Shown: piece by piece, positions 51,321 to 58,545 of the stretch
Layout of the letters: each line of letters starts with the position of its first letter
Numbering within the stretch: the first letter of the stretch is position 1
Origin: Bacteroidota bacterium
Lineage (GTDB): Bacteria; Bacteroidota; Ignavibacteria; UBA10030; UBA8401
NCBI GenBank assembly: GCA_041658205.1
Contig: JBBAAO010000001.1
Location: 1,240,001-1,304,000, forward strand
Reading direction: 5' to 3'
Length of the DNA: 64,000 bases
The notes under the pieces: generated by a model
The model's input: only the letters and a program-made list of their open reading frames with translations
What the model was told of the DNA's origin: nothing
The model's database searches: none
Position numbers and translations under genes: made by a program

Positions 51321-52480
51321 ACCTGACTGAGAAAATCAACATATCATTATTTTGGTTTCTGGTTCTTGAAGTCTGCTTGATCTCAATTTCCATTGCTGCA
51401 TCTTCAGTGTTACTGGGTTTGATTTTCCTTTCAGTGATTCTTCTTTCTATTACTCAAAAGAAATGGATCATTCCACGAACGCCGATCGATTATGCCGTTA
51501 TTACTTATATTGCCGTGGAATTTATTACTGCATTAAACTCCGATCTTCAGTTGGATGCGCTGAAAAACACGAAGCGATTATTATTAATTGTAATTGTCTA
51601 TGCCGTTGTTATTGCATTTGATTCCAAAGAAAAAATCCGAAAAGCCATAATGTTCCTTTCCGGTTCTGTTGCACTGTTGTCCATAGCAGAAATTATTTTA
51701 TACTATAATCTGGGCAATGAACGGCTTTACGTTTTTCAACATTATATGACCACGGGCGGATTGAAGATGATTGTTACATTGATGTTGATTCCTTTTATGC
51801 TGAGTGAAGAAACATCTAAAAAAGATCGGATCTACTTTTCCATTGTTTTTGTCCCCACAATCATAGCTCTTATCCTGACGAATACACGCAGTGCATGGCT
51901 TGGTCTTATTGTTGGCGTTCTCGTTATGAGTGTGCTTCATTATCGAAAATTATTTGTAATCCTCATCGCGGCTATCATACTCTTCTTTTCGTTTGCGCCG
52001 GAACAGCAGGTGATGAGGGCGAAGAGTATCGTTGATGTTACAAACTCCACCAATATTGGTCGTTTTAATATGTGGGCAACAGGTATTCGAATGTGGAAGG
52101 ATAGACCGCTTTTGGGATTTGGTGACATCGATCTTTATACAACATATTTAACATACAGAACTCCGACAGGAGATGAACCTGCCGGACATCTTCATAATAA
52201 TTATGTCCATTTACTTGTAACACTGGGAGCAGTGGGACTCATTGTCGTGTTCTTTTTGTTTTTTAAAGTCCTGTTGACTGAGTATGCAACGTTCGCGGGT
52301 TCATCATCGTCGCCATTTATCCGCAATATTGCACTCGGCTCGCTTGCTGTATTTTCCGGATTTATGGTGAATGGAATGTTTGAATGGAATTTTGGTGATC
52401 ATGAAATTATGATTTTTGTTTGGTTTACTGTCGGTCTTTGCATCGCCGGTAAAAATATTCATGAAAGCGGATCGATATGA
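51317..52480 (+). CDS. O-antigen ligase / polymerase family protein (Wzy_C)
   Basis: A 387-residue membrane protein with about eleven helices. The large periplasmic loop holds GHLHNNYVHLLVTLGAVGLI near residues 290-310, the conserved His-containing block of the O-antigen ligase (WaaL) and Wzy family; the Arg-containing NTRSAWLGLIVGVLV motif is near residue 190. Location in the LPS run supports WaaL, which attaches O-antigen to lipid A-core at the periplasmic face. Polymerase (Wzy) remains possible. The start overlaps msbA and the stop overlaps the next glycosyltransferase, each by 4 bases. Confidence 0.85.
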   Translation: MNLTEKINISLFWFLVLEVCLISISIAASSVLLGLIFLSVILLSITQKKWIIPRTPIDYAVITYIAVEFITALNSDLQLDALKNTKRLLLIVIVYAVVIAFDSKEKIRKAIMFLSGSVALLSIAEIILYYNLGNERLYVFQHYMTTGGLKMIVTLMLIPFMLSEETSKKDRIYFSIVFVPTIIALILTNTRSAWLGLIVGVLVMSVLHYRKLFVILIAAIILFFSFAPEQQVMRAKSIVDVTNSTNIGRFNMWATGIRMWKDRPLLGFGDIDLYTTYLTYRTPTGDEPAGHLHNNYVHLLVTLGAVGLIVVFFLFFKVLLTEYATFAGSSSSPFIRNIALGSLAVFSGFMVNGMFEWNFGDHEIMIFVWFTVGLCIAGKNIHESGSI

Positions 52481-53244
52481 TTGAACTTTCCGTTATCATC
52501 ATCACAAAAAATGAATCGCACAATATTGATGAATGTCTGCAAAGCGTTTCGTTTTGTGACGATATTGTTGTGGTGGATGCGGAAAGTAAAGACGATACGG
52601 TTGTAAAAGCAAAAACGTATACCAGCAAAGTATTTGTGAGAGCATGGGAAGGTTTTGCTTCGGCTAAACAATTTGCTGTGCAGCAGACGAAATATCCTTG
52701 GATTTTATGGCTTGATGCGGATGAGCGAGTAATGCCAGATCTTGCTTTGGAAATTCAACTCATTCTTCCATTGATGCCCAACGTCGCTGCATATACTATC
52801 GCAAGACGGGCTTATTTTCTAGGAAAATGGATTCGACATTCCGGTTGGTATCCCGGACGTGTAGCACGCTTGTTTCATAAAGAAAGAGCATCGTTTAATG
52901 ATGCGGCAGTTCACGAGGGATTGGAAATCCGTGGCGAAATTGAGGAATTGAAATCTGACCTACTCCATTTTACAGATCCGAATATCTATCACTACTTTTC
53001 AAAGTTCAATCGTTACACTACATTAGCTTCTGGAGAACTTGAGAAGAAGGGAAAAAATTTCAACATTACAGATATTCTTATCCGTCCCTGGTGGCAATTC
53101 ACAAGAATGTATATTATCCGTCTCGGTTTTTTGGATGGAATACAGGGACTTCTTCTGGCGCTATTTTCGTCAGCCTATGTTTTTACAAAATATGCGAAAC
53201 TATGGGAACGGAATTCCATCACTCAAAATAATAAATCAATATGA
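52477..53244 (+). CDS. Family 2 glycosyltransferase (WaaE/KdtX-like), second copy
   Basis: A 255-residue paralogue of the enzyme encoded at 48619: LSVIIITKNESHNIDECLQSV, the metal-binding LWLDADERVMPD, FLGKWIRHSGWYPGR and AAVHEGLE are shared. The pair probably adds consecutive or different core sugars. It overlaps the ligase gene by 4 bases upstream and the DUF1844 gene by 4 bases downstream. The C-terminus runs through the same WxFxRMYIIRLGFLDG pattern of membrane-associated core transferases. Confidence 0.88.
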   Translation: MIELSVIIITKNESHNIDECLQSVSFCDDIVVVDAESKDDTVVKAKTYTSKVFVRAWEGFASAKQFAVQQTKYPWILWLDADERVMPDLALEIQLILPLMPNVAAYTIARRAYFLGKWIRHSGWYPGRVARLFHKERASFNDAAVHEGLEIRGEIEELKSDLLHFTDPNIYHYFSKFNRYTTLASGELEKKGKNFNITDILIRPWWQFTRMYIIRLGFLDGIQGLLLALFSSAYVFTKYAKLWERNSITQNNKSI

Positions 53245-53513
53245 ACGCGAGCGAAAAGCAACAAATGCTTTTTATCCAGCTGGTGTCGTCGCTCCATGGT
53301 GCGGCAATGATGCAGATGGGAAAAATGAAGAATCCCGCGACAGATAAAATGGAGAAAAATCTAGCACAAGCAGAAGTGACAATTGAAATGCTGGATATGC
53401 TGAGAGATAAGACAAAAGGGAATTTAACATCGAACGAAGAAAAATTCTTCGCGACGGTGATTAATGAAGCAAAACTGAATTATGTCGATGAAAAAGCGAA
53501 AGAGTCAAAATGA
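53241..53513 (+). CDS. DUF1844 protein
   Basis: A 90-residue helical protein matching DUF1844: QMLFIQLVSSLHGAAMMQMGK, then AQAEVTIEMLDMLRDKTKGNLTSNEEKF. The family has no known function and occurs in many FCB-group and Acidobacteria genomes. It is wedged between the second glycosyltransferase and NAD kinase, overlapping both by 4 bases, so it is made with them. No signal peptide or metal motif is seen. Confidence 0.85.
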   Translation: MNASEKQQMLFIQLVSSLHGAAMMQMGKMKNPATDKMEKNLAQAEVTIEMLDMLRDKTKGNLTSNEEKFFATVINEAKLNYVDEKAKESK

Positions 53514-54409
53514 AAATCGGAGTTATTGGAAATAGCTCTAAAGAATCCGTTGCTGATGCCGTTGACACGTTGTTCGCTTTGGGAGCGAAGTATCAATTGG
53601 AGTTCTTTATTCATTCAGAACTCGAAAAGCTTTTGCATAAAAAGATTGGAGGGAAAATTGAACAACGGCAATTCCTTTCATCGGCAGATCTTGTCACAGA
53701 AAGTGATATCATCATTGCTTTTGGAGGGGACGGAACAATACTTTCCGCTGCCCGAATGGTCGGTCGTTCTCAAGTACCAATCCTTGGGGTGAATCTCGGC
53801 AAGTTGGGATTTATGGCAGAAGTGTCATTGGATGAATTGGATTCCATCCTCCGGGATATTGTTAACGGAAATCATTTTATTGAAGAACGAATGCTGTTGA
53901 AGACATCCATTGAAAAAAATACCGGAGAGTTTTACGCATTGAATGATGTGGTGATCGACAATAGTAGTTCATCGCGACTTATCCATATCTCTGTCTATGT
54001 TGATGACGATTACCTTGTCAGTTATTCCGGAGATGGAATAATTTTGGCAACTCCGACCGGATCAACAGCATATTCACTCGCTGCCGGAGGACCGATTGTT
54101 GTTCCTACAACCGGAGTGATCATCATTCAACCGATCTCTCCACATTCGTTGTCGGCCCGCACAGTAATCGTTCCGGAAACAAGTTCAATCAGAATCGTTG
54201 TTGAACATCTCTCCAACGAGGCGCGCATAACAGCAGATGGACAATTGGAAAAAACATTTACACCGCCGATGAATATTCATATTGGCAAAGCGGATCATAC
54301 TGTACACCTTATCAAACGAAAAGACAGAAGTTATTACGATGTTCTCAGGGCAAAATTATTCTGGGGAAGTGATATCAGACTGGTTAAAGGAAAGCACCAT
54401 GAACGTTAG
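53510..54409 (+). CDS. nadK: NAD kinase
   Basis: A 299-residue kinase that phosphorylates NAD to NADP. The ATP-phosphate motif is FGGDGTILSAARMVG (GGDGT near residues 72-76). The NAD-binding and hinge parts are LGVNLGKLGFMAEV, SYSGDGIILATPTGSTAYSLAAGGPIV and QPISPHSLSARTVI. Normal length and motifs. The start overlaps the DUF1844 gene by 4 bases and the stop overlaps the thioredoxin-like gene by 11 bases. Confidence 0.96.
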   Translation: MKIGVIGNSSKESVADAVDTLFALGAKYQLEFFIHSELEKLLHKKIGGKIEQRQFLSSADLVTESDIIIAFGGDGTILSAARMVGRSQVPILGVNLGKLGFMAEVSLDELDSILRDIVNGNHFIEERMLLKTSIEKNTGEFYALNDVVIDNSSSSRLIHISVYVDDDYLVSYSGDGIILATPTGSTAYSLAAGGPIVVPTTGVIIIQPISPHSLSARTVIVPETSSIRIVVEHLSNEARITADGQLEKTFTPPMNIHIGKADHTVHLIKRKDRSYYDVLRAKLFWGSDIRLVKGKHHER

Positions 54410-54911
54410 AGCAATTTTCATTCTTAGTTTTCTCATTGAAGCAATTATTTGTGGCTGCGGATCGGAATCATACACATTTGAGATGGAGCCATCCGGAACA
54501 AAAGTGATTAAAGGAGTCTTGCATCGAAATGACCTTGAAGAAGATTCATTGTTTACATGGTTCAAAGCAAATTATCAATCTTATACCCCTGATGCGGCAG
54601 CAATAAAAGAAATTGAACCGCTCGTAAAAGATGTCCATTTTTTTCTTGTTCTCGGCACGTGGTGTGGAGATTCAAAACGGGAAGTACCAAAGATGTTTAA
54701 GGTTTTTGATGCAATGGATATTTCGAAGAAAAAAATTGAGCTCTTCGGAGTAGACCGCTCCAAACGAAGTCAGGATGGTACCACGGATAAATACAATGTC
54801 CAAAGAATACCGACACTTCTTGTTTTTAGAGGAGAGCAGGAAATAGGAAGAATCGTTGAAAATCCAAGGGATTCGCAGGAAAAGGATCTCTTGAGAATAT
54901 TACAGCGGTAA
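54399..54911 (+). CDS. Thioredoxin-like lipoprotein with a W-C-G-D-S motif
   Basis: A 170-residue protein. A signal peptide ends IICG-Cys (lipobox-like, residue 20), and the rest is a thioredoxin fold: FFLVLGTWCGDSKREVPKM, where W-C-G-D-S (residues about 88-92) stands for W-C-G-P-C, then RIPTLLVFRG with the cis-Pro. Only one active-site Cys is present, so classical dithiol exchange is not possible; monothiol or structural roles remain. The open frame extends upstream in the nadK gene, but ATG 54399, 11 bases before the nadK stop, gives the good signal peptide. It could serve envelope thiol protection. Confidence 0.8.
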   Translation: MNVRAIFILSFLIEAIICGCGSESYTFEMEPSGTKVIKGVLHRNDLEEDSLFTWFKANYQSYTPDAAAIKEIEPLVKDVHFFLVLGTWCGDSKREVPKMFKVFDAMDISKKKIELFGVDRSKRSQDGTTDKYNVQRIPTLLVFRGEQEIGRIVENPRDSQEKDLLRILQR

Positions 54912-54913
54912 TC

Positions 54914-55681
54914 ATGCAGACACCTTCAGCCGACCTTTTTACTAAACTTCCGGAACTGGAACAATACAAACTATTGCTGCAATCCCAACTTTTCTCTGTC
55001 CATGTTATCAACGGTTCAGGGACAGTGATATTTGCCGCTCCATCGGTGGAAAAAATTTTCGGATATTCCCCCAAAGATTTTATTGGTAAGGATAATTTTT
55101 TGTTCATCCATCCGGAAGAACGCCCAAATTATCAGTCGATATGCGGGTCTTTCCATCAAGCGGGCGAAGATGCTACTTTGCAATACCGTATGCAGCTTCA
55201 AAATGGACATTGGCGCTGGATGGAAACTGTGTTTAGAGTTGCCGGAAAAGATTTCCATTCCATCATCTGCGAAACTCACGACATCACTCTGACCAAATTG
55301 ATTTCCGATTCGATGCAGGATTCGCTCGATTGGTTGACGAACGTGATGGATGCGTTTCGAGATGCAATTTTTATCGAAGAGAACGAGAAGGTGGTATTCG
55401 TTAACAAAGCGTTTGCGCAATTATATGGATATGATTCAATTGAAGAGGTGATTGGTCGTCATGTTTCGGAATTTCAAGCGCCTGAAGTCAGTCAAAAAAT
55501 GCTGGAGTATACAAGGACGAGACAGGTTGGGAAGTATGCACCGCAGGTTTATCAGTTTTATGGATGCAAAAAAGATCAATCCTACCTGTTACTGGAAGCA
55601 TCTGTTTCAACGTTGCATCTTGGGGAACGAAAGATCATCATCACTGTCATTCACGATCTTTCCGATCCTGCACTGATGTAA
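54914..55681 (+). CDS. Protein with two PAS domains and no output domain
   Basis: A 255-residue cytoplasmic protein. PAS domain 1 (about residues 18-130: SQLFSVHVINGSGTVIFAAPSVEKIFGYSPKD, LQYRMQLQNGHWRWMETVFR) belongs to the PAS_3 type. PAS domain 2 (about 140-250: FRDAIFIEENEKVVFVNKAFAQLYGY) ends at the C-terminus. No histidine kinase, GGDEF or helix-turn-helix follows, so it must sense and pass the signal through a partner. It begins 2 bases after the thioredoxin-like gene. The stop codon directly abuts the stop codon of the convergent gene at 55682. Confidence 0.82.
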   Translation: MQTPSADLFTKLPELEQYKLLLQSQLFSVHVINGSGTVIFAAPSVEKIFGYSPKDFIGKDNFLFIHPEERPNYQSICGSFHQAGEDATLQYRMQLQNGHWRWMETVFRVAGKDFHSIICETHDITLTKLISDSMQDSLDWLTNVMDAFRDAIFIEENEKVVFVNKAFAQLYGYDSIEEVIGRHVSEFQAPEVSQKMLEYTRTRQVGKYAPQVYQFYGCKKDQSYLLLEASVSTLHLGERKIIITVIHDLSDPALM

Positions 55682-56083
55682 TTATTTGATTGTATCCGTA
55701 GCGCCTTCCAAAATCCACTGTTTAAATCCGCGCACTTGGTTGCTGTTCAATGGACGGTGCCATTGTGCCGAAGCCATTCGACCGTCAATATACCAAATTA
55801 ATCTGCTGGCAACCGTATCTCTCACAATGACCACATCATAAAATCGCTGTTTAATGCCGAGATAATCCGACAAATCTAAATTACTTTCTTTTGTCTGAAC
55901 ATCGTGACAACCATTCACCGCACAACCGATATTAAACAATGGCTGAATTGTTTTATAGTAATTGATTTTTGAATCAGGGAAGACAATCTTATTAATGTCA
56001 GAGATAGTATTGGTCGATGCATCTTCACATGCCAATAGGAAGACTACAGCACTGATAAGTGTAAAGATAGAAAGGTTTTTCAT
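55682..56083 (-). CDS. Lipoprotein with a C-x4-C-H motif (cytochrome c-like)
   Basis: A 133-residue protein. The signal peptide ends in LLAC (lipobox, residue 19). INYYKTIQPLFNIGCAVNGCHDVQ contains C-x4-C-H, and the following NLDLSDYLG and PLNSNQVRGFKQWILEGA repeat the ends of small c-type cytochrome-like domains in which Cys-x4-Cys-His occurs in place of C-x2-C-H. Haem binding is therefore possible but not certain; no distal Met is assigned. It converges on the PAS gene with no intervening base, and 59 bases separate its start from the UshA-type gene upstream on its strand. Confidence 0.6.
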   Translation of the reverse strand: MKNLSIFTLISAVVFLLACEDASTNTISDINKIVFPDSKINYYKTIQPLFNIGCAVNGCHDVQTKESNLDLSDYLGIKQRFYDVVIVRDTVASRLIWYIDGRMASAQWHRPLNSNQVRGFKQWILEGATDTIK

Positions 56084-56142
56084 CTAATAAACAAACATCC
56101 GTCAATAAAATCTCAGAGAGCTACTATGGCATTTGGGGAATA

Positions 56143-57639
56143 TTATTCTTCTGTTTCTTTAATTCGTCCTTCAATCTGCGAATTGATTACTTTTTGTTTT
56201 TTTACTGCTTCAATCAGAACATCGCGATCAGTAATGTTCAATTGCGTTATTTCAACGGATGGGAGTTCTATCCCGAAATATTTTTTTGATTGTGCTGCCA
56301 CGAAGTTGTTTGTTGCAATGGAATATTTTTGCGTGTCCTTCACAAGCACATTATTTACTTTCAGATTGTGAAGTATTCGTTCTCCGTTATTATTACGAAA
56401 GACTACCTTCATTCCGGAGATCTGACAGAAATCATCATTCAGGGAGAGTTGATGTTGAACCATGCGTCGTAACGTTGTACCATCTACAATAAACGTTACG
56501 ATTGTATTTCCAAACGGACTGATTTCCCAGAGATCGCGTACGGTAATCTTTCCTGCTAATAATTCTTTACGGATTCCGCCGCTATTTTGTAAACATACAT
56601 CTGTTTTTGCATAGACACGTACCGCATCGCAGATCCAATTTCCGAGATTGCTTTCGCCTCTGCCGTCACGTTTCCAATCCGTTTTTAATTCACCAATAAT
56701 TTCACTTAATTCGCTGGTTGCCAGCTGTTCAAATTCTTGTACTTTCGCAGCAACGATGCTGTCCGGCGCTATATCAGCTGTGCGGCATTCAATCAATTCT
56801 GCTTTCGACAAGATAACGGTATCTTTCTCGGTATCGACAGTTAAATCTATTTTCCCCAACCATCTTCCACGGGAGCCTGCTTGTGTAATGAGGATTCCAT
56901 TCACTCGTTTGGGACGAAAGAGAGGTGTGTGACTATGTCCGCCGACGATAATATCGAGATCCGGGGTGTTCAATGCTAAAACACTGTCTTCGTCAGCGCC
57001 AATATGCGTTAACGCAATAATGAGATCGACATTTTGTTTTTTCAGTTCAGGAACAAGATCTTTCACGGTCTGTGACAATGCTTTCAATTCAATATCTTTC
57101 ACATTATCAGGGAGAGAAAGTGTCGGTAATTCCATCGACATCAATCCGATAATTCCAACTTTCACATTCCCTATTTGTTTAATCACGTATTGCTTTGCGT
57201 ATGTCTGTTTTGTGCGTGTATCGAACATGTTCGCACCAAGCACAGGAAAGTTGAAGGATTGTAAATATTTTGTTACTTGCTCGCGTCCGTAATCAAATTC
57301 ATGATTTCCCAGCTGCATCACATCGGGATGAAGAAGATTCAGCAACTCAACTTGTGATTTTCCTTTCGTTATAGAGGAAATAGGAGTTCCCTGGAAATCG
57401 TCGCCACCGTGTAAGAGCAATACATTCGGAGATTCGGCTTTATATTTTTTGAGATACGACGACAATGTAGCGCTGCCACCGACAAAAAATGTTGTATCGG
57501 TATTGGTCACTCTATTTCTTGATTTTACCTGAAAGGGGAGATTCTGTGAATGGAAATCATTCCAATGGAGAATGGTTAAGGTTGTCTGTTGAGCGAAGAT
57601 GTTGCTCACAACAAATAATACAATGGTAAATATTTTCAT
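56143..57639 (-). CDS. Secreted 5'-nucleotidase / UshA-type metallophosphoesterase
   Basis: A 498-residue exported enzyme. The signal peptide is MKIFTIVLFVVSNIFAQQ. The metallophosphatase domain (about 20-270) has WNDFHSQ (first metal ligands), HGGDDFQGTPIS, QLGNHEFDYG (NHE), ALTHIGADED and GGHSHT. The substrate-binding C-terminal domain (about 300-480: NSGGIRKELLAGKITVRDL, SPFGNTIVTF) is as in UshA. It hydrolyses nucleotides or nucleotide sugars in the periplasm by homology. The first motif lacks the usual second Gly/Asn context, so metal occupancy could differ. The start has AAAGGAACG upstream. Confidence 0.9.
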   Translation of the reverse strand: MKIFTIVLFVVSNIFAQQTTLTILHWNDFHSQNLPFQVKSRNRVTNTDTTFFVGGSATLSSYLKKYKAESPNVLLLHGGDDFQGTPISSITKGKSQVELLNLLHPDVMQLGNHEFDYGREQVTKYLQSFNFPVLGANMFDTRTKQTYAKQYVIKQIGNVKVGIIGLMSMELPTLSLPDNVKDIELKALSQTVKDLVPELKKQNVDLIIALTHIGADEDSVLALNTPDLDIIVGGHSHTPLFRPKRVNGILITQAGSRGRWLGKIDLTVDTEKDTVILSKAELIECRTADIAPDSIVAAKVQEFEQLATSELSEIIGELKTDWKRDGRGESNLGNWICDAVRVYAKTDVCLQNSGGIRKELLAGKITVRDLWEISPFGNTIVTFIVDGTTLRRMVQHQLSLNDDFCQISGMKVVFRNNNGERILHNLKVNNVLVKDTQKYSIATNNFVAAQSKKYFGIELPSVEITQLNITDRDVLIEAVKKQKVINSQIEGRIKETEE

Positions 57640-57702
57640 ACGTTCCTTTAATGATTAGTTCAAATATAATGAATGTTAACGGAAAAAATGTTATAATCTC
57701 TC

Positions 57703-58410
57703 ATGGAAAAGAAATATTTTTTAGTGTTCATCCTATTCGGATTTTCGATCGCTAACGCTCAAGATTTTGGATATGAATACCTTATGCTGACGGAATACCG
57801 AGCGTTGGGTGTAAGTTATAATGCGCAACGGTTTCATTCCACTTCGTCCAACTCATTGTCTGATTCCAATAAGATAGATTTTTTGACGGGATTACCGTTT
57901 ATTGAATTCCGGCAAAACAACGGCAGACTCGCAGTCGGGTATCAGACATACAACGATATTAACGGAAAAAGCAGGGAGTCATTTTCTGTCTATGGCGAAT
58001 CGCAAAATGATTTTGCATTGGGCGAATCAAAAAGTAATAAAGCATTGTTTTATCTTCCCATTATTGTCACTGCAAATTATGTCCGGGCGCAATCTCTAAA
58101 AGCGGTGTTGGAAGATTTCGATATTGGCAGTTTTGGACTGGGAACAGGAATTAAATTCAAACATTTCGAACGGTCATTTGGTATTCAAGCGTTCGCTGTT
58201 GGTTCTCTCTATTATGCATCGGAGGGATTCAGTACGGATTATGGTTCCCAAACTTCATTCTGCGGGGAAGTGCAGCTTGTCTTTTCTGATATTCTCTATC
58301 AGGGGGTTCTTGTGGGATATCGATTTGAATCACAGCGCTGGAATATGAACAATAATGCACTTGATTATCAACGGCAATATCACGGCGCATTTATTGGCTT
58401 TATGTTTTAA
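57703..58410 (+). CDS. Outer-membrane beta-barrel-like protein
   Basis: A 235-residue exported protein of unrecognised family. The signal peptide is MEKKYFLVFILFGFSIANAQ. The rest alternates polar and aromatic residues in strands, such as LAVGYQTYNDI and IQAFAVGSLYYAS. It ends in ...HGAFIGFMF with C-terminal Phe, the form of a beta-barrel assembly signal. This suggests a small outer-membrane barrel of about eight strands. It has a perfect TATAAT box only 5 bases before the ATG, but no clear -35 is seen. It is divergent from the UshA gene. Confidence 0.65.
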   Translation: MEKKYFLVFILFGFSIANAQDFGYEYLMLTEYRALGVSYNAQRFHSTSSNSLSDSNKIDFLTGLPFIEFRQNNGRLAVGYQTYNDINGKSRESFSVYGESQNDFALGESKSNKALFYLPIIVTANYVRAQSLKAVLEDFDIGSFGLGTGIKFKHFERSFGIQAFAVGSLYYASEGFSTDYGSQTSFCGEVQLVFSDILYQGVLVGYRFESQRWNMNNNALDYQRQYHGAFIGFMF

Positions 58411-58449
58411 CTCCATTCTGAGTATCCTCAAAACTCGTACTTCCGTCGA

Positions 58450-58545
58450 TCAAATTTCACACTCCATCCAATCAACAACAGTACCATCGTGGCGGGGGAT
58501 TTCTTTTAAGATATGTCCACATTTGGGATTGCAGTATGCAATAAT
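58450..58545 (-). other. Cys-rich reading-frame remnant after the M1 gene
   Basis: Directly behind the M1 aminopeptidase stop, the same frame stays open for 31 codons to TGA at 58450. It reads AYCNPKCGHILKEIPRHDGT then VVDWMECE, a C-x3-C plus later Cys pattern like a small zinc-binding tail. No ATG, GTG or TTG start exists. It may be a relic, or chance. Confidence 0.25.
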
